Below are positions 25,076 to 35,088 of a stretch of DNA of 64,000 bases, one piece after another. Source of the DNA: Shinella granuli. GTDB lineage: Bacteria > Pseudomonadota > Alphaproteobacteria > Rhizobiales > Rhizobiaceae. The position numbers were made by a program, and so were the translations under genes. The stretch spans positions 434,001 through 498,000 of the forward strand of contig NZ_SLVX01000001.1 in the NCBI RefSeq assembly GCF_004341885.1, in the 5' to 3' direction. Under the pieces are notes generated by a model. That model had not been told where the DNA came from. It ran no database searches and saw only the letters and a program-made list of their open reading frames with translations. How positions within the stretch are numbered: the stretch's first letter is position 1; each line of letters begins with the position of its first letter.

Positions 25076-28000
25076 TGTCGGGGGAGACGAACGCGCTCGA
25101 CACATCCGGCAAGGCGGGGTTCACCGCGCTCTTCATCCGCCGGCCGATCTTCGCCCTCGTGCTCAACACGCTGATCGTCGTCGCCGGCCTTGCCGCCTTC
25201 AACGGCGTGGAGATCCGCGAGCTTCCCTCCGTCGACCAGCCGGTCATCAGCGTCTCGACCACCTTCGACGGCGCCTCGCCGGAAACCGTCGACCGCGAGC
25301 TGACCGATGCGATCGAGGGCGCAGTCTCGCGCGTCCAGGGCATCAAGGACATTTCCTCGTCCTCTTCCTTCGGCCGCAGCCGCGTCACCCTGCAATTCTC
25401 CGACACGACCGACGTCAACCAGGCGGCCAACGACGTGCGCGATGCGCTCGGCCGCGTGGCCAACCAGCTTCCCGACGGTGCCGACGAGCCGCGCGTCGTG
25501 AAGGCCGATGCGGACAGCCAGCCGATCATGCGCCTGGCGCTGACCTCCGACACGCTCTCGCTCGAAGACCTGACGCTGCTCGCCGAGAACGAGATCACCG
25601 ACCGGCTCGCCTCCGTCGAGGGCGTCGCCGACGTCGTCGCCTATGGCGACCAGGAGAAGATCTTTCGCGTCGATGTCGACCAGTCGAAGCTCGCCGCGCG
25701 CGGCCTGACGGTCGCGGACCTGCGCAACGCGCTGGCGACCGCCGCCTTCGACGTGCCCGCCGGTTCGCTGAAGAGCCAGAGCCAGGACATCACGGTGCGC
25801 GCGACGGCGGACCTGAAGACGCCCGCCGATTTCGAGAACCTGATCCTGAAGAACCGCGTGCGTATCGGCGACGTGGCCATGGTGACGATGGGCCCGGACG
25901 AGGGCTCCACCGCGCTGCGCTCCAACGGCCGCCAGGGCATCGGCCTCGGCATCATCCGCCAGGCGCAGTCCAACACGCTCGATATCTCGGCCGGCGTGAA
26001 GCAGATGGTGGCGCAGTTCGGGAGCATCCTGCCCGAGGGCACCGAGATCAAGATCACCAGCGACGACGCCGTCTTCATCGAGGGCGCGATCCACGAGGTG
26101 GAGATCGCGCTCATCGTCGCGGTGTCGATCGTCACGCTCGTCATCTATCTCTTCCTGCTCGACTGGCGCGCGACGCTGATCCCGACGATCAGCATGCCGA
26201 TCGCGCTCATCGGCACGATCGCCGCCATCTACATGGCCGGGTTCTCCGTCAACATCCTGACTTTGCTCGCCATCGTGCTGGCGACGGGGCTCGTGGTGGA
26301 CGACGCCATCGTCGTCCTCGAAAACATCGTGCGCCGCCGGGCCGAGGGCCTGAAGCCGCGCGCGGCCGCCATCCTCGGCACGCTGGAAGTGTTCTTCGCG
26401 GTCATCGCGACCACGGCGACGCTTGCCGCCGTCTTCGTGCCGCTCTCCTTCCTTCCCGGCCAGGCGGGGCGGCTCTTCCGCGAATTCGGCTTCGTGCTCG
26501 CCTTCGCCATCCTCCTGTCGTCCTTCGTGGCGCTGACGCTCTGCCCGATGCTGGCCTCGCGCATGCTGACCAAGGACATGACGCACGGGCATACGGGCCT
26601 TCTCGCCCGCATCGGCGGCGCGGCCTCACGCCTCTACCGCTCGACCCTGCACGCCTGCCTCGGTGCGCCCGTCATCGTCTTCGTCGTGGCACTCATCTTC
26701 ACCGCGGCGGGCGCCACCTCCTTCTTCACCATCAAGTCCGAGCTGACGCCGAGCGAGGACCGGTCCATGGTCATGCTGCGCGTGAACGCGCCGCAGGGCG
26801 TGTCGCTGGAATATGCGCAGGACCAGATGAAGCTGATCGAGAACAAGCTGCGCCCGCTCTACGAGGACGGCGAGATCGTCAACATCTTCTCGATCTCCGG
26901 CCAGGGCGGCTCGACGAACAGCGGCTTCATGGTGCTGACGCTGGCGCCCTGGGGCGAGCGCGAGCGCACGCAGCAGGAGATCGTGCAGGACATCAACGCG
27001 GCGGTCGGTTCCGTGCCCTCGGTGCGCGCCTTCGCCATGCAGCCGAACAGCCTCGGCATCCGCGGCGCCGGCAACGGCCTGCAGGTCGCGCTTGTCGGCA
27101 ACGACTATACCAAGCTCGGCAATGCGGCGGCCGAACTCGTGCGCCAGATCGAGGACAGCGGCCGCTTCCAGAACGTGCGGCTGAACTACGAGGCCAACCA
27201 GGCCCAGCTTTCCGTGAGCGTCGACCGCGAGCGCGCCGCCGATCTCGGCATCGACATCACCGGTCTTTCCGCGGCGCTGCAGGCCATGCTGGAAGGCACG
27301 AGCGTCGTCGACATCTATGTCGAGGGGCAGGCCTACCCCGTCAAGCTGTCCTCGACGACGCAGCCGATCAACGACCCGATGGATCTGGAGAACATCTTCC
27401 TCAAGACCGGCGACGGCAAGATCGTGCCCATGTCGTCCATCGCCTCGCTGGAGGAAAAGGCCGTCGCCCCGCAGCTTTCGCGCGAACAGCAGTTGCGCGC
27501 CGTCTCGCTGTCGGCCGGCCTCAAGGACGGCCTGGCGCTCGGCGAGGCGCTGTCCCTGGTTCAGGAGATGGCCGCGCCGCTGCTGCCGGAAGGCTCCCGC
27601 GTATTGCCGATGGCCGAGGCGGCGACGCTGCAGGAGAATTCCAACGGGCTCTTCATCACCTTCGGCTTCGCGCTCGCCATCATCTTCCTGGTGCTCGCCG
27701 CGCAGTTCGAGAGCTTCGTCAGCGCGATCATCATCATGGTGACGGTGCCGCTGGGGCTTGCCTGCGCGGTCTTCGCGATGATCATTACGGGCACGACGCT
27801 GAACATCTACAGCCAGATCGGGCTCGTGCTGCTCGTCGGCATCATGGCGAAGAACGGCATCCTGATCGTCGAATTCGCCAACCAGTTGCGCGACCGCGGG
27901 CAGGATATCCGCAGCGCCATCGAGGATGCCTCGAACATCCGCCTGCGCCCGGTCCTGATGACGATGATCGCCACCGTCGTCGGCGCCCTGCCGCTGATCC

Positions 28001-28251
28001 TCGCCAGCGGGGCGGGCGCGGAGGCGCGCATCTCGCTCGGCTGGGTGCTGGTCGGCGGCCTCGGCCTTGCCACCGTCGTCACGCTCTACCTGACCCCCGT
28101 CGCCTATCTGGTCATCGCCGGCTTCACCAGTCCGCATGCCGACGAGGAGAAGCGCCTCGCCGCCGAGCTGGCCCATGCCGAGACGCTCGGCAGGCGCAAG
28201 GACGAGGCCTTGCCGCCGCCGGCGGAAGTCCTGCCGCAGGCGGCGGAGTAA
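25075..28251 (+). CDS. RND-family efflux pump, inner-membrane permease
   Basis: A 1058-residue proton-driven pump. Twelve membrane segments are in the usual two-repeat layout, with TM1 at FIRRPIFALVLNTLIVVAGL. The TM4 proton relay GLVVDDAIVVLENIVRR and the TM10 GIMAKNGILIVEFAN are both present, and the Asp pair in TM4 marks a drug-type (HAE1/MexF-like) rather than metal pump. The large periplasmic loops carry the porter domains. It is coupled to its adaptor by a 1 bp overlap. No outer-membrane channel gene follows, so the pump must borrow a TolC-like protein. Substrates are not predictable. Confidence 0.94.
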   Translation: MSGETNALDTSGKAGFTALFIRRPIFALVLNTLIVVAGLAAFNGVEIRELPSVDQPVISVSTTFDGASPETVDRELTDAIEGAVSRVQGIKDISSSSSFGRSRVTLQFSDTTDVNQAANDVRDALGRVANQLPDGADEPRVVKADADSQPIMRLALTSDTLSLEDLTLLAENEITDRLASVEGVADVVAYGDQEKIFRVDVDQSKLAARGLTVADLRNALATAAFDVPAGSLKSQSQDITVRATADLKTPADFENLILKNRVRIGDVAMVTMGPDEGSTALRSNGRQGIGLGIIRQAQSNTLDISAGVKQMVAQFGSILPEGTEIKITSDDAVFIEGAIHEVEIALIVAVSIVTLVIYLFLLDWRATLIPTISMPIALIGTIAAIYMAGFSVNILTLLAIVLATGLVVDDAIVVLENIVRRRAEGLKPRAAAILGTLEVFFAVIATTATLAAVFVPLSFLPGQAGRLFREFGFVLAFAILLSSFVALTLCPMLASRMLTKDMTHGHTGLLARIGGAASRLYRSTLHACLGAPVIVFVVALIFTAAGATSFFTIKSELTPSEDRSMVMLRVNAPQGVSLEYAQDQMKLIENKLRPLYEDGEIVNIFSISGQGGSTNSGFMVLTLAPWGERERTQQEIVQDINAAVGSVPSVRAFAMQPNSLGIRGAGNGLQVALVGNDYTKLGNAAAELVRQIEDSGRFQNVRLNYEANQAQLSVSVDRERAADLGIDITGLSAALQAMLEGTSVVDIYVEGQAYPVKLSSTTQPINDPMDLENIFLKTGDGKIVPMSSIASLEEKAVAPQLSREQQLRAVSLSAGLKDGLALGEALSLVQEMAAPLLPEGSRVLPMAEAATLQENSNGLFITFGFALAIIFLVLAAQFESFVSAIIIMVTVPLGLACAVFAMIITGTTLNIYSQIGLVLLVGIMAKNGILIVEFANQLRDRGQDIRSAIEDASNIRLRPVLMTMIATVVGALPLILASGAGAEARISLGWVLVGGLGLATVVTLYLTPVAYLVIAGFTSPHADEEKRLAAELAHAETLGRRKDEALPPPAEVLPQAAE

Positions 28252-28282
28252 AGGCCGGCGGCGCTGTCCCCTGTGGCGATTG

Positions 28283-28420
28283 CCCCTCACCCTAACCCTC
28301 TCCCCGCAAGCGGGGAGAGGCGACTTGCTCCGCGAAACGTTGAGGAATTGGGGAAATCGGTGCGGCATATCCCTTCGCCCCGCTTGCGGGGAGAAGGTGG
28401 CCGGCAGGCCGGATGAGGGG
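28283..28420. repeat. Palindromic repeat doublet, family A (second copy)
   Basis: Bounded by CCCCTCACCC and GGATGAGGGG, with two hairpins, CCTCTCCCCGC-AA-GCGGGGAGAGG (28297-28320) and a second with the TTGCGGGGAGAAGG right arm (28373-28397). It matches the element at 6668-6815 apart from a few changes and a shorter spacer. It follows the efflux pump and may act as its terminator. Confidence 0.85.
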
Positions 28421-28510
28421 CTACCAAGACTTTCATCCTTCGCGCAATTGCGGCTGGACAGCCGCCCGCCAATTTGCTGAGTAAATCCTCACGGAATTGA
28501 GGACCTTACG

Positions 28511-29932
28511 ATGGCTTTGGCGGATATCAGGGGCGGCGCGCGCAACGAGGAGGGCATCGCCGCGGCGCTGCCGCGGCTTGCCGGGCGCTTCGGCGCGCGG
28601 TTCCAGACGGGCGAGGCGATCCGCGCCCAGCATGCGCACACCACTACCTATATTCCCGCCCAGTTGCCGGACGGCGTCGTCTTCGTCGAGAATGCCGAGG
28701 AGGTGAAGGCCGTCGTCTCCCTCTGCGCCGAACTGAAGGTGCCGGTCATTCCCTTCGGCACGGGCTCCTCGCTGGAGGGGCAGGTGAACGCGCCGAACGG
28801 CGGCATCTCCATCGATTTCAGCAACATGAAGCGGGTCCTTGAGGTCAATGCCGAAGACCTCGACTGCACCGTCGAGCCCGGCATCACGCGCGAGGAGCTG
28901 AACGTCTACCTGCGCGATACCGGTCTCTTCTTCCCGATCGATCCCGGCGCGAACGCCTCGATCGGCGGCATGACCTCGACGCGCGCCTCGGGCACCAATG
29001 CGGTGCGCTACGGCACGATGAAGGACAATGTGCTCGCCGTGACCGCCGTCACCGCCACCGGCGAGGAGATCCGCACCGCCCGCCGCGCGCGAAAATCCTC
29101 CGCCGGCTACGACCTGACGCGGCTCTTCGTCGGCGCCGAGGGAACGCTCGGCGTGCTGACCTCGATCACGCTGCGCCTCCAGGGCATCCCCGCGGTCATC
29201 GCCGGCGGCATCTGCGGCTTCCCGACGCTGAAGGACGCCTGCAATGCCGTCATCATGACCATCCAGCTCGGCATTCCCGTCGCCCGCATCGAGCTCGTCA
29301 ACACGCTGCAGATCAAGGCCTGCAACGCCTATTCCGGCCTGACGCTGCCGGAGCAGCCGACGCTCTTCGTCGAGTTCCACGGCAACGAGGAGAGCGTGCG
29401 CCTGCAGTCGGAAGAGTTCGGCGCGATCGCCGCCGAATGCGGCGGCGGGGCGTTCCAGTGGAGTTCGGACGCGGAGGAGCGCGCGAAGCTCTGGAAGGCG
29501 CGGCACAATGTCTACTGGTCGGCCAAGGCGCTGCGGCCCGGCTGGGAGGCGATCGCGACCGACGTCTGCGTGCCGATCTCGCGCCTTGCCGACTGCGTGG
29601 CCGAAACGGAAGTGGATATCGAGGAGCACGGGCTGCTGGCGCCGATCGTCGGCCATGCCGGCGACGGCAATTTCCATGTCAGCCTCGTCTTCGACGACAA
29701 GGACCCGGCGCATGTCGCCGAGGTGGAGGCCTTCGTCGGCCGGCTCAATGCCCGGGCGCTCGCCATGGATGGCACCTGCACCGGCGAACACGGCATCGGC
29801 CAGGGCAAGCAGGGCTTCCTGCCGGGCGAGCTCGGCGGCACGGTCCAGTTGATGCGGCAGATCAAGCAGGCGCTCGACCCGGACAACATTCTGAACCCCG
29901 GCAAGATTTTTTCGACCCTCTCGGGCAATTAG
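28511..29932 (+). CDS. FAD-linked oxidase, D-lactate dehydrogenase (cytochrome)-like
   Basis: A 473-residue flavoprotein. The VAO-type FAD-binding half contains VIPFGTGSSLEGQ (about 78-90) and PGANASIGGMTSTRASGTNAVRYG (about 142-165); the C-terminal half has VGHAGDGNFHV, the conserved His/Asp substrate site, and ends LDPDNILNPGKIF. The family oxidises D-2-hydroxy acids and passes electrons to the respiratory chain. It most resembles D-lactate dehydrogenase (Dld/LDHD) rather than the larger glycolate oxidase GlcD. It is a single gene, 40 bp upstream of the AsmA-like gene. Confidence 0.9.
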   Translation: MALADIRGGARNEEGIAAALPRLAGRFGARFQTGEAIRAQHAHTTTYIPAQLPDGVVFVENAEEVKAVVSLCAELKVPVIPFGTGSSLEGQVNAPNGGISIDFSNMKRVLEVNAEDLDCTVEPGITREELNVYLRDTGLFFPIDPGANASIGGMTSTRASGTNAVRYGTMKDNVLAVTAVTATGEEIRTARRARKSSAGYDLTRLFVGAEGTLGVLTSITLRLQGIPAVIAGGICGFPTLKDACNAVIMTIQLGIPVARIELVNTLQIKACNAYSGLTLPEQPTLFVEFHGNEESVRLQSEEFGAIAAECGGGAFQWSSDAEERAKLWKARHNVYWSAKALRPGWEAIATDVCVPISRLADCVAETEVDIEEHGLLAPIVGHAGDGNFHVSLVFDDKDPAHVAEVEAFVGRLNARALAMDGTCTGEHGIGQGKQGFLPGELGGTVQLMRQIKQALDPDNILNPGKIFSTLSGN

Positions 29933-29974
29933 TCGTTATCCTGAGGCGGTGAAACGAAATTCAAGGCAGGCGGC

Positions 29975-32900
29975 GTGCTTTCGAGAATTATGCTCTTCGT
30001 TGGCGGCTTGGTGGTCGTGGCGCTCTTTGCGGCGCTGCTCGCGCCGCTCTTCGTCGACTGGACCAGCTTCCGCCAGGATTTCGAGCGCGAGGCGAGCCGC
30101 ATCATGGGCCGCACTGTCGTGGTGCATGGCAGCGTCGATGCCCGTCTGATCCCGTTCCCCTCCGTGACGCTCAACGACGTGCGGGTCGGGGCGCCCGAGG
30201 ACGGGCAGCCGCTGGTCGAGGTCGCACGCTTTTCCATGGATGCGGAGCTGGCGCCGTTCCTCTCCGGCGAGGCGCTGATCTTCGACATGCGCATCGAGGA
30301 GCCGAAGGCGCGCATCAAGCTTTTCGAGGACGGCACGCTGGACTGGGCGCGCGGCCGCAAGTCCGATATCCCGGCCCGCACCGTCATCCTCGAAAATGTC
30401 GCGATATCAGGCGGCGAGATCGAGTTCGTCGATGCGCAGACCGGCCGCACCCGCCATGTCACCGGCCTCGATGCGCAGGTCTCGGCAAAGTCGCTCGCCG
30501 GCCCGTGGCGCATCGACGGGCGCGCGGCGCTCGATGGCGAGAGCGGCGCCTTCCAGCTTTCGAGCGGCCAGGTGGAGAACGGCGCGCTTTCCCTGCGCGC
30601 CCGCATCGTGCCCGACCGGCTCGCCTTCACCGCCGATCTCGACGGTGCGCTGAAGGTCGTCGATTTCCGCCCGCAATATCACGGCGACTTCACCGTCTCG
30701 GAAAAGCCGCGGCCGAAGGGCGAGGGGCCGGCCGATCCGATCCGCGTTGCGGGAAAGTTCGAGCTTTCCAACGAGCGCATCCGCGTGCCGGAATACCGCC
30801 TCGAAGCCGGCCCGCACGAAGACCCCTATGTGGTGACCGGCGAGGCGACGCTCGATACCGGCCGCGCGCCGGAGTTTCTCCTGATCGCCGACGGCCAGCA
30901 GATAGACGTCTCGCGCATCGGCAACAGCGGCGAGGGCGGCAAGACCGGCCGCAACCCGCAGGTCTCCGTGCGCCAGCGGCTCCAGGCGCTGCTGGCGATC
31001 GCCGCCGACATCCCGATCCCGCAGGTGCCGGGCCGCGCCAGCCTGTTCCTGCCGGCCGTGGTGGTCGGCGACACGACGGTGCGCGAGGTGCGCCTCGACG
31101 TGAAGCCGGACGGCGAGGGCTGGCGGATCGACCGGGCGGATGCGATTCTGCCCGGTCGCACCACGCTGGAGGCCAAGGGCCGGCTGCGGCTCAAGGAGAA
31201 CCGCGGCTTCGTCGGCGACCTGCTGGTCGCCTCGAACCAGCCCTCGGGACTGGCGACCTGGCTTGCCGGATCCGTCGATCCGGAAATCCGCAAGCTCAAG
31301 ACGGCCGGTTTTTCCGCCGAGGTGAACCTGACCGACGAGCTGCAACGCTTCGAAAATCTCGAAATCGCCATCGGCGCCGCCTCGCTGCTCGGCCGCATGG
31401 AGCGCGAATCGCGCGCGGATGCCGTGCCCACCCTGTCGCTGCAACTGCGCGGCAACGAGATCGCGCTGGAATCGCTCCAGGCGCTTGTCGGCCTCGTGGC
31501 GGGCGATGCCTCGCTTTCGGCCGTGCTGGAGCATTCGATCGCGCTCGACATCAAGGCCGACCATTTCCTCGCCTTCGGCGAGAGCGTGTCCGGCGTCAAT
31601 GCGGCGCTGTCCGTCAAGGACGGCCTCATGACGCTGAGCCGTCTGAACATTGCCTCGCTGGACGGTGCGGCCCTCTCGGCCAGCGGCACGCTCGGCGGCT
31701 CCCTTCTGGCGCCGAGCGCCGGGCTCGACATGAGGGTGAAGGCGGCCGCGATGCGCCCGGTGGCCGAGCTCCTGGCGCGGCACCTACCGGCCCATCCGGT
31801 GCTTGCCCGTTTCCTCGCCAATGCCGGCTACTATGACGATGCGGACCTTGCCGTCCGGCTGGCCTTTTCCGGCGAGGCGGGAAATCCGGCGACGCTGACG
31901 CTCAGCGGTCCCGTCAATGACGGGCGGGTCGAGATGAAGCTCTCGGCCGCAACGCCCGTCGATCTGCTGGAGGGGCGCAATTTCGAGATCGAGGGCAGCA
32001 TCTTCAATCCGCAGTCGGTCGTGCTGGCCGGACAGGTCGGGCTCGACCCGCTGCCCTTTGATGCGGACCCCGACGGCAGCGTCACCTTCCGCGTGAAGCA
32101 GCCGGAGGATGGCCCGGCCGATGTCTCGGCGGCCTTCAATGCCGGCAGCACGACGATCTCCGTCAAGGGCACCGCTGCGCTCAACGCTGCCGATTTCCCC
32201 GTCGGTGCGCTCGCGCTTTCGGCGAAAAGCGACGACATCGAGCCCTATCTGATGATGAACGGCATCGCCGTGCCGCAGGCCGGCGCCGGCCTGCCGCTTG
32301 CGCTGCAGGCGTCCGTCGCCACGAGCGCCGAGGCGATCACGATCACCGACATTGCAGGGGAGGCCGACCGCAACGCCTTTTCCGGCCGCCTGACGCTCGA
32401 TCGCACGGCGCCGACGCTCAGGGGCACGGGCGCGCTGCGTTTCGATACGGTCGACTTCGCCTTCCTCGCCGAGGCCGTCGCCGGGCCGGTGACGGATCTC
32501 CTCGAAGGCGGGCTGAATGCGGCGCCGCTCGTGCAGCCGCTTCAGGATGCGGCCGATCTATCCGTCGCGCTGGAGGCCGGTTCGTTCTGGCCGGGCCTCT
32601 ACGGCGCGGTGGAGGGTTTTTCGGGCAATCTCGTCTGGAAGGGCGGCGAGCTGACGCTGACCGACATGGCCGGCGACTGGCTGGGCGGACGGTTGGCCGG
32701 ACGCCTCAAGGTCGCCAATGCCGAGGAGAACGGTCTGTTCGAGGCGCGGGCGGAACTGTCGGGTGTCGATCTCGCCAGGATCGTCTGGGCCGGCCCCGAG
32801 GGCGCCGTCGCCACGGGCAAGGCGGATGTGACGCTGGCCGTCGATGCCTCGGGTAAAAGCGTGCGCGCCATGGTCGAGGGGGCCAGCGGCTCGGGCGAGG

Positions 32901-33775
32901 CGCGGATCTCCGATCTCACCCTGCGCGGGCTCGATACGGGCGCGCTGCCGGCGCTGCTGAAGGCGGCGGACGACATCGAGGGCGACATCACGCCCGAGCG
33001 CGTGGCCGGGTTCGCGGCGGATGCGATCCTCAGGGGCGAGGCGGCGCTGGGCGCGGTGCGCATGCCCTTCGCGCTTGCCGGCGGCAAGCTGCGCGTCCAG
33101 AACGTGACCGCCGGGGACGGCAAGGCCGGCTTTTCCGGGGATGCGGATATCGATCTTGCCGGCGATGCGATGACGGGCCGTCTGTCCGTCACCTATGCGG
33201 CCGGCGAGGAGGCGCTTGCGGGAGCGGAGCCCGAAGTGGCGCTCGACTATCGCGGCCTCTTGGAAGCGCCGGGCGTGACGCTCGACGTGCAGCCGCTTGC
33301 CAACTACCTCTCACTGCGCCGCTTCGAGACGGAGCGCCGCCGGGTGGAAACCCTGCAGGCCAATGTGCTGGAAAAGCAGCGCCTGCGGCGCGAGGCGGCG
33401 CTCTACCGTTCGCGTGCCGAGGCGCGGGCCGCACTTGCCGAGGCGATGCGGCTGCAGATGGAGGAGGAACAGCGCCGCCGCACCGAGGCCCGCGATCGCG
33501 CCGAGCGGGAACGGAGCGCGCGGGAGGCCGCCGAAGCGGCCGAGCGCGCCCGCCGCAAGGCCGCGGACGACGCGCGCCGCCTGCAGGCGGCCGAGGAACA
33601 GGCCCGCCGCCTTGCCGAGCAGCGCGCCGCGGAGGAAGCCCGCCGGGCCGAGGAAGAGGCCGAGCGCCGCCGCCTGCCCGCGCTGCGGGGCGAGGGCGTC
33701 GAGCGCGGCGGCGAACTGCCGCCCCTCGATAGCGGGCAGAACCTGAATTTCGATACGCTGCCGGGCGTCAACTGA
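29975..33775 (+). CDS. AsmA-family outer-membrane assembly-like protein
   Basis: A 1266-residue protein. The N-terminal membrane segment (IMLFVGGLVVVALFAALLAPLFVDW) leads to the AsmA mark, DWTSFRQDFEREASRIMGRTVVVHGSVDARLIPFPSVTLNDV. The long beta-rich middle ends in a second AsmA-like region near 1100. The last 130 residues (from about 1130) are a highly charged Arg/Glu/Ala coiled coil (EEEQRRRTEARDRAERERSA...). AsmA proteins shape outer-membrane lipid or protein transport. The GTG at 29975 is chosen because AAGG lies 8 bp upstream; an ATG at 29990 is an alternative. It stands alone. Confidence 0.88.
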   Translation: MLSRIMLFVGGLVVVALFAALLAPLFVDWTSFRQDFEREASRIMGRTVVVHGSVDARLIPFPSVTLNDVRVGAPEDGQPLVEVARFSMDAELAPFLSGEALIFDMRIEEPKARIKLFEDGTLDWARGRKSDIPARTVILENVAISGGEIEFVDAQTGRTRHVTGLDAQVSAKSLAGPWRIDGRAALDGESGAFQLSSGQVENGALSLRARIVPDRLAFTADLDGALKVVDFRPQYHGDFTVSEKPRPKGEGPADPIRVAGKFELSNERIRVPEYRLEAGPHEDPYVVTGEATLDTGRAPEFLLIADGQQIDVSRIGNSGEGGKTGRNPQVSVRQRLQALLAIAADIPIPQVPGRASLFLPAVVVGDTTVREVRLDVKPDGEGWRIDRADAILPGRTTLEAKGRLRLKENRGFVGDLLVASNQPSGLATWLAGSVDPEIRKLKTAGFSAEVNLTDELQRFENLEIAIGAASLLGRMERESRADAVPTLSLQLRGNEIALESLQALVGLVAGDASLSAVLEHSIALDIKADHFLAFGESVSGVNAALSVKDGLMTLSRLNIASLDGAALSASGTLGGSLLAPSAGLDMRVKAAAMRPVAELLARHLPAHPVLARFLANAGYYDDADLAVRLAFSGEAGNPATLTLSGPVNDGRVEMKLSAATPVDLLEGRNFEIEGSIFNPQSVVLAGQVGLDPLPFDADPDGSVTFRVKQPEDGPADVSAAFNAGSTTISVKGTAALNAADFPVGALALSAKSDDIEPYLMMNGIAVPQAGAGLPLALQASVATSAEAITITDIAGEADRNAFSGRLTLDRTAPTLRGTGALRFDTVDFAFLAEAVAGPVTDLLEGGLNAAPLVQPLQDAADLSVALEAGSFWPGLYGAVEGFSGNLVWKGGELTLTDMAGDWLGGRLAGRLKVANAEENGLFEARAELSGVDLARIVWAGPEGAVATGKADVTLAVDASGKSVRAMVEGASGSGEARISDLTLRGLDTGALPALLKAADDIEGDITPERVAGFAADAILRGEAALGAVRMPFALAGGKLRVQNVTAGDGKAGFSGDADIDLAGDAMTGRLSVTYAAGEEALAGAEPEVALDYRGLLEAPGVTLDVQPLANYLSLRRFETERRRVETLQANVLEKQRLRREAALYRSRAEARAALAEAMRLQMEEEQRRRTEARDRAERERSAREAAEAAERARRKAADDARRLQAAEEQARRLAEQRAAEEARRAEEEAERRRLPALRGEGVERGGELPPLDSGQNLNFDTLPGVN

Positions 33776-33859
33776 GCCGTCCCGGCAAAGGGGGGCGAAG
33801 CCGGCGGGCCGCGCCAATCCCGGGAAAGGGCGGCCGACGATGCTTTTGCGGCTTCTGCG

Positions 33860-34084
33860 CTACGCCGCGCCCCCCGCCTTGTGCTTCAGCCAGTCCAGCA
33901 CATGCAGCCGAAGGGCCGAGGACAGGTTGCCCTCGACACCCCTCGTGTCGTCGATGTCGCGGATGAGGGCGGCGAGCGGCAGGCCGCGCTCGCCGGCAAT
34001 GGCCTTCAGTTCGTCATGAAAGGCGGGTTCGAGCGAGAAGCTCGTGCGGTGGCCGTGCAGGGTGGTCGAATATTTTCGGATCAT
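33860..34084 (-). CDS. Small ribbon-helix-helix DNA-binding protein
   Basis: A 74-residue protein. The start at 34084 is preferred because AGGGATGG lies before it; ATG 34090 is the other option. The sequence KYSTTLHGHRTSFSLEPAFHDELKAIAGERGLPLAALIRDIDDTRG has the RHH_4 pattern of a beta strand (RTSFSLE) and two helices. Such proteins dimerise and bind short operators. It is the third gene on the minus strand after sspB and the DUF4169 gene, with a 160 bp gap that could hold its own promoter. The target is unknown. Confidence 0.82.
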   Translation of the reverse strand: MIRKYSTTLHGHRTSFSLEPAFHDELKAIAGERGLPLAALIRDIDDTRGVEGNLSSALRLHVLDWLKHKAGGAA

Positions 34085-34244
34085 GGCCATCCCTGCACAC
34101 ACCGCCGTCCGGTTGGAGCCATTCCAGCAGAGCACGGCTGTTGCGTGCTCGAAAGCGCGGGAGCCAAGGGGCGCTCTCTGACCCGAGAAACGCCGGAACG
34201 CTCTTTGAAATCGATTCCGCTCCTGCCGGCAGGGGCTTGAAAGA

Positions 34245-34454
34245 TCAGTCTTTGCCGTCCTTGGGGCCGTCTTCCGGCCGTTCCAAGTGGCCCTGTTCGA
34301 ACGCCTTCTGCGCCTTGTCGTTCAGCGCGCGCGTCAATGCCTTCTCCGCCTTGGTGCGGCCGAAGCTGACGCGGTTCTGCTCGGCCTGCTTCTCCTTTTC
34401 GGAGCGGGCCTTCTGCTTGCGGACCTGGCGGAGATTGACGACGTCGCCGCTCAT
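34245..34454 (-). CDS. DUF4169 family protein
   Basis: A 69-residue, very hydrophilic, Lys/Glu/Arg-rich helical protein (NLRQVRKQKARSEKEKQAEQNRVSFGRTKAEK). The LRxxRK...FGRTKAEK pattern marks DUF4169, an alphaproteobacterial family with no assigned function. It starts 9 bp after the sspB stop, so the two are an operon. That linkage to a protease adaptor is conserved in this group, as far as I recall, and suggests a related role. Confidence 0.85.
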   Translation of the reverse strand: MSGDVVNLRQVRKQKARSEKEKQAEQNRVSFGRTKAEKALTRALNDKAQKAFEQGHLERPEDGPKDGKD

Positions 34455-34463
34455 CGCGCGGCC

Positions 34464-34985
34464 TCAGTTCTTCTTGCGGAAGGAATCGAGCGAGACGACG
34501 GAACCACCACCCTTGTTGTTGTCGTCGCCACCGGTCGGCGGTGCCGGATCCTCGGTGGTTTCCTCGGTCTTTTCCGCCACGGCGGGATAGGCGGTGATCT
34601 CGGCGGAGTGTTCGTCTTCCTCGACGGCCGGCACGTCGAATTCCAGCTCGAAGCTTACCGACGGGTCATAGAAGCCGCGGATGGCGTTGAACGGGATGAC
34701 GAGCTTTTCCGGCGTGTCGGAGAAGGAAAGGCCGATCTCGAACAGGCTCTCGGTGACCTTGAGATCCCAGAACTGGTGCTGGATGACGATGGTCATCTGC
34801 TCGGCATATTTCGCCTTCAGGTGCTGCGAGATGCGCACGCCGGGGGCGTTGGTGAGGAAGGTGATGAAGAAGTGGTGCTCGCCCGGCAGGTGCCCGGTGA
34901 CGGCGACCTCGGACAAAACCTTGCGGATGACGCTGCGCAGCGCGTCCTGGGCGAGAATGTCGTAGCGAATGTGGTCTTGCGCCAT
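34464..34985 (-). CDS. sspB: Alphaproteobacterial SspB, ClpXP adaptor
   Basis: A 173-residue protein. The N-terminal 120 residues (HIRYDILAQDALRSVIRKVL, HHFFITF, FDVPAV) match the SspB-alpha fold that binds the ssrA degradation tag. The C-terminal tail is acidic and flexible (EEDEHSAEITAY...) and ends VVSLDSFRKKN, the module that docks on ClpX. It delivers tagged proteins to ClpXP. The tmRNA gene that supplies the tag lies just upstream, 100 bp away on the same strand. AGGA precedes the ATG by 5 bp. Confidence 0.92.
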   Translation of the reverse strand: MAQDHIRYDILAQDALRSVIRKVLSEVAVTGHLPGEHHFFITFLTNAPGVRISQHLKAKYAEQMTIVIQHQFWDLKVTESLFEIGLSFSDTPEKLVIPFNAIRGFYDPSVSFELEFDVPAVEEDEHSAEITAYPAVAEKTEETTEDPAPPTGGDDNNKGGGSVVSLDSFRKKN

Positions 34986-35088
34986 CCGTTCCTGTCTTTC
35001 TTCCAGCCTTTGTGTTCAGGCATTGCTTGTCTACTCACACCTTCCGGCACGAGTCATCTGGCACAGCTATAGACCATTTCAAGAGATT

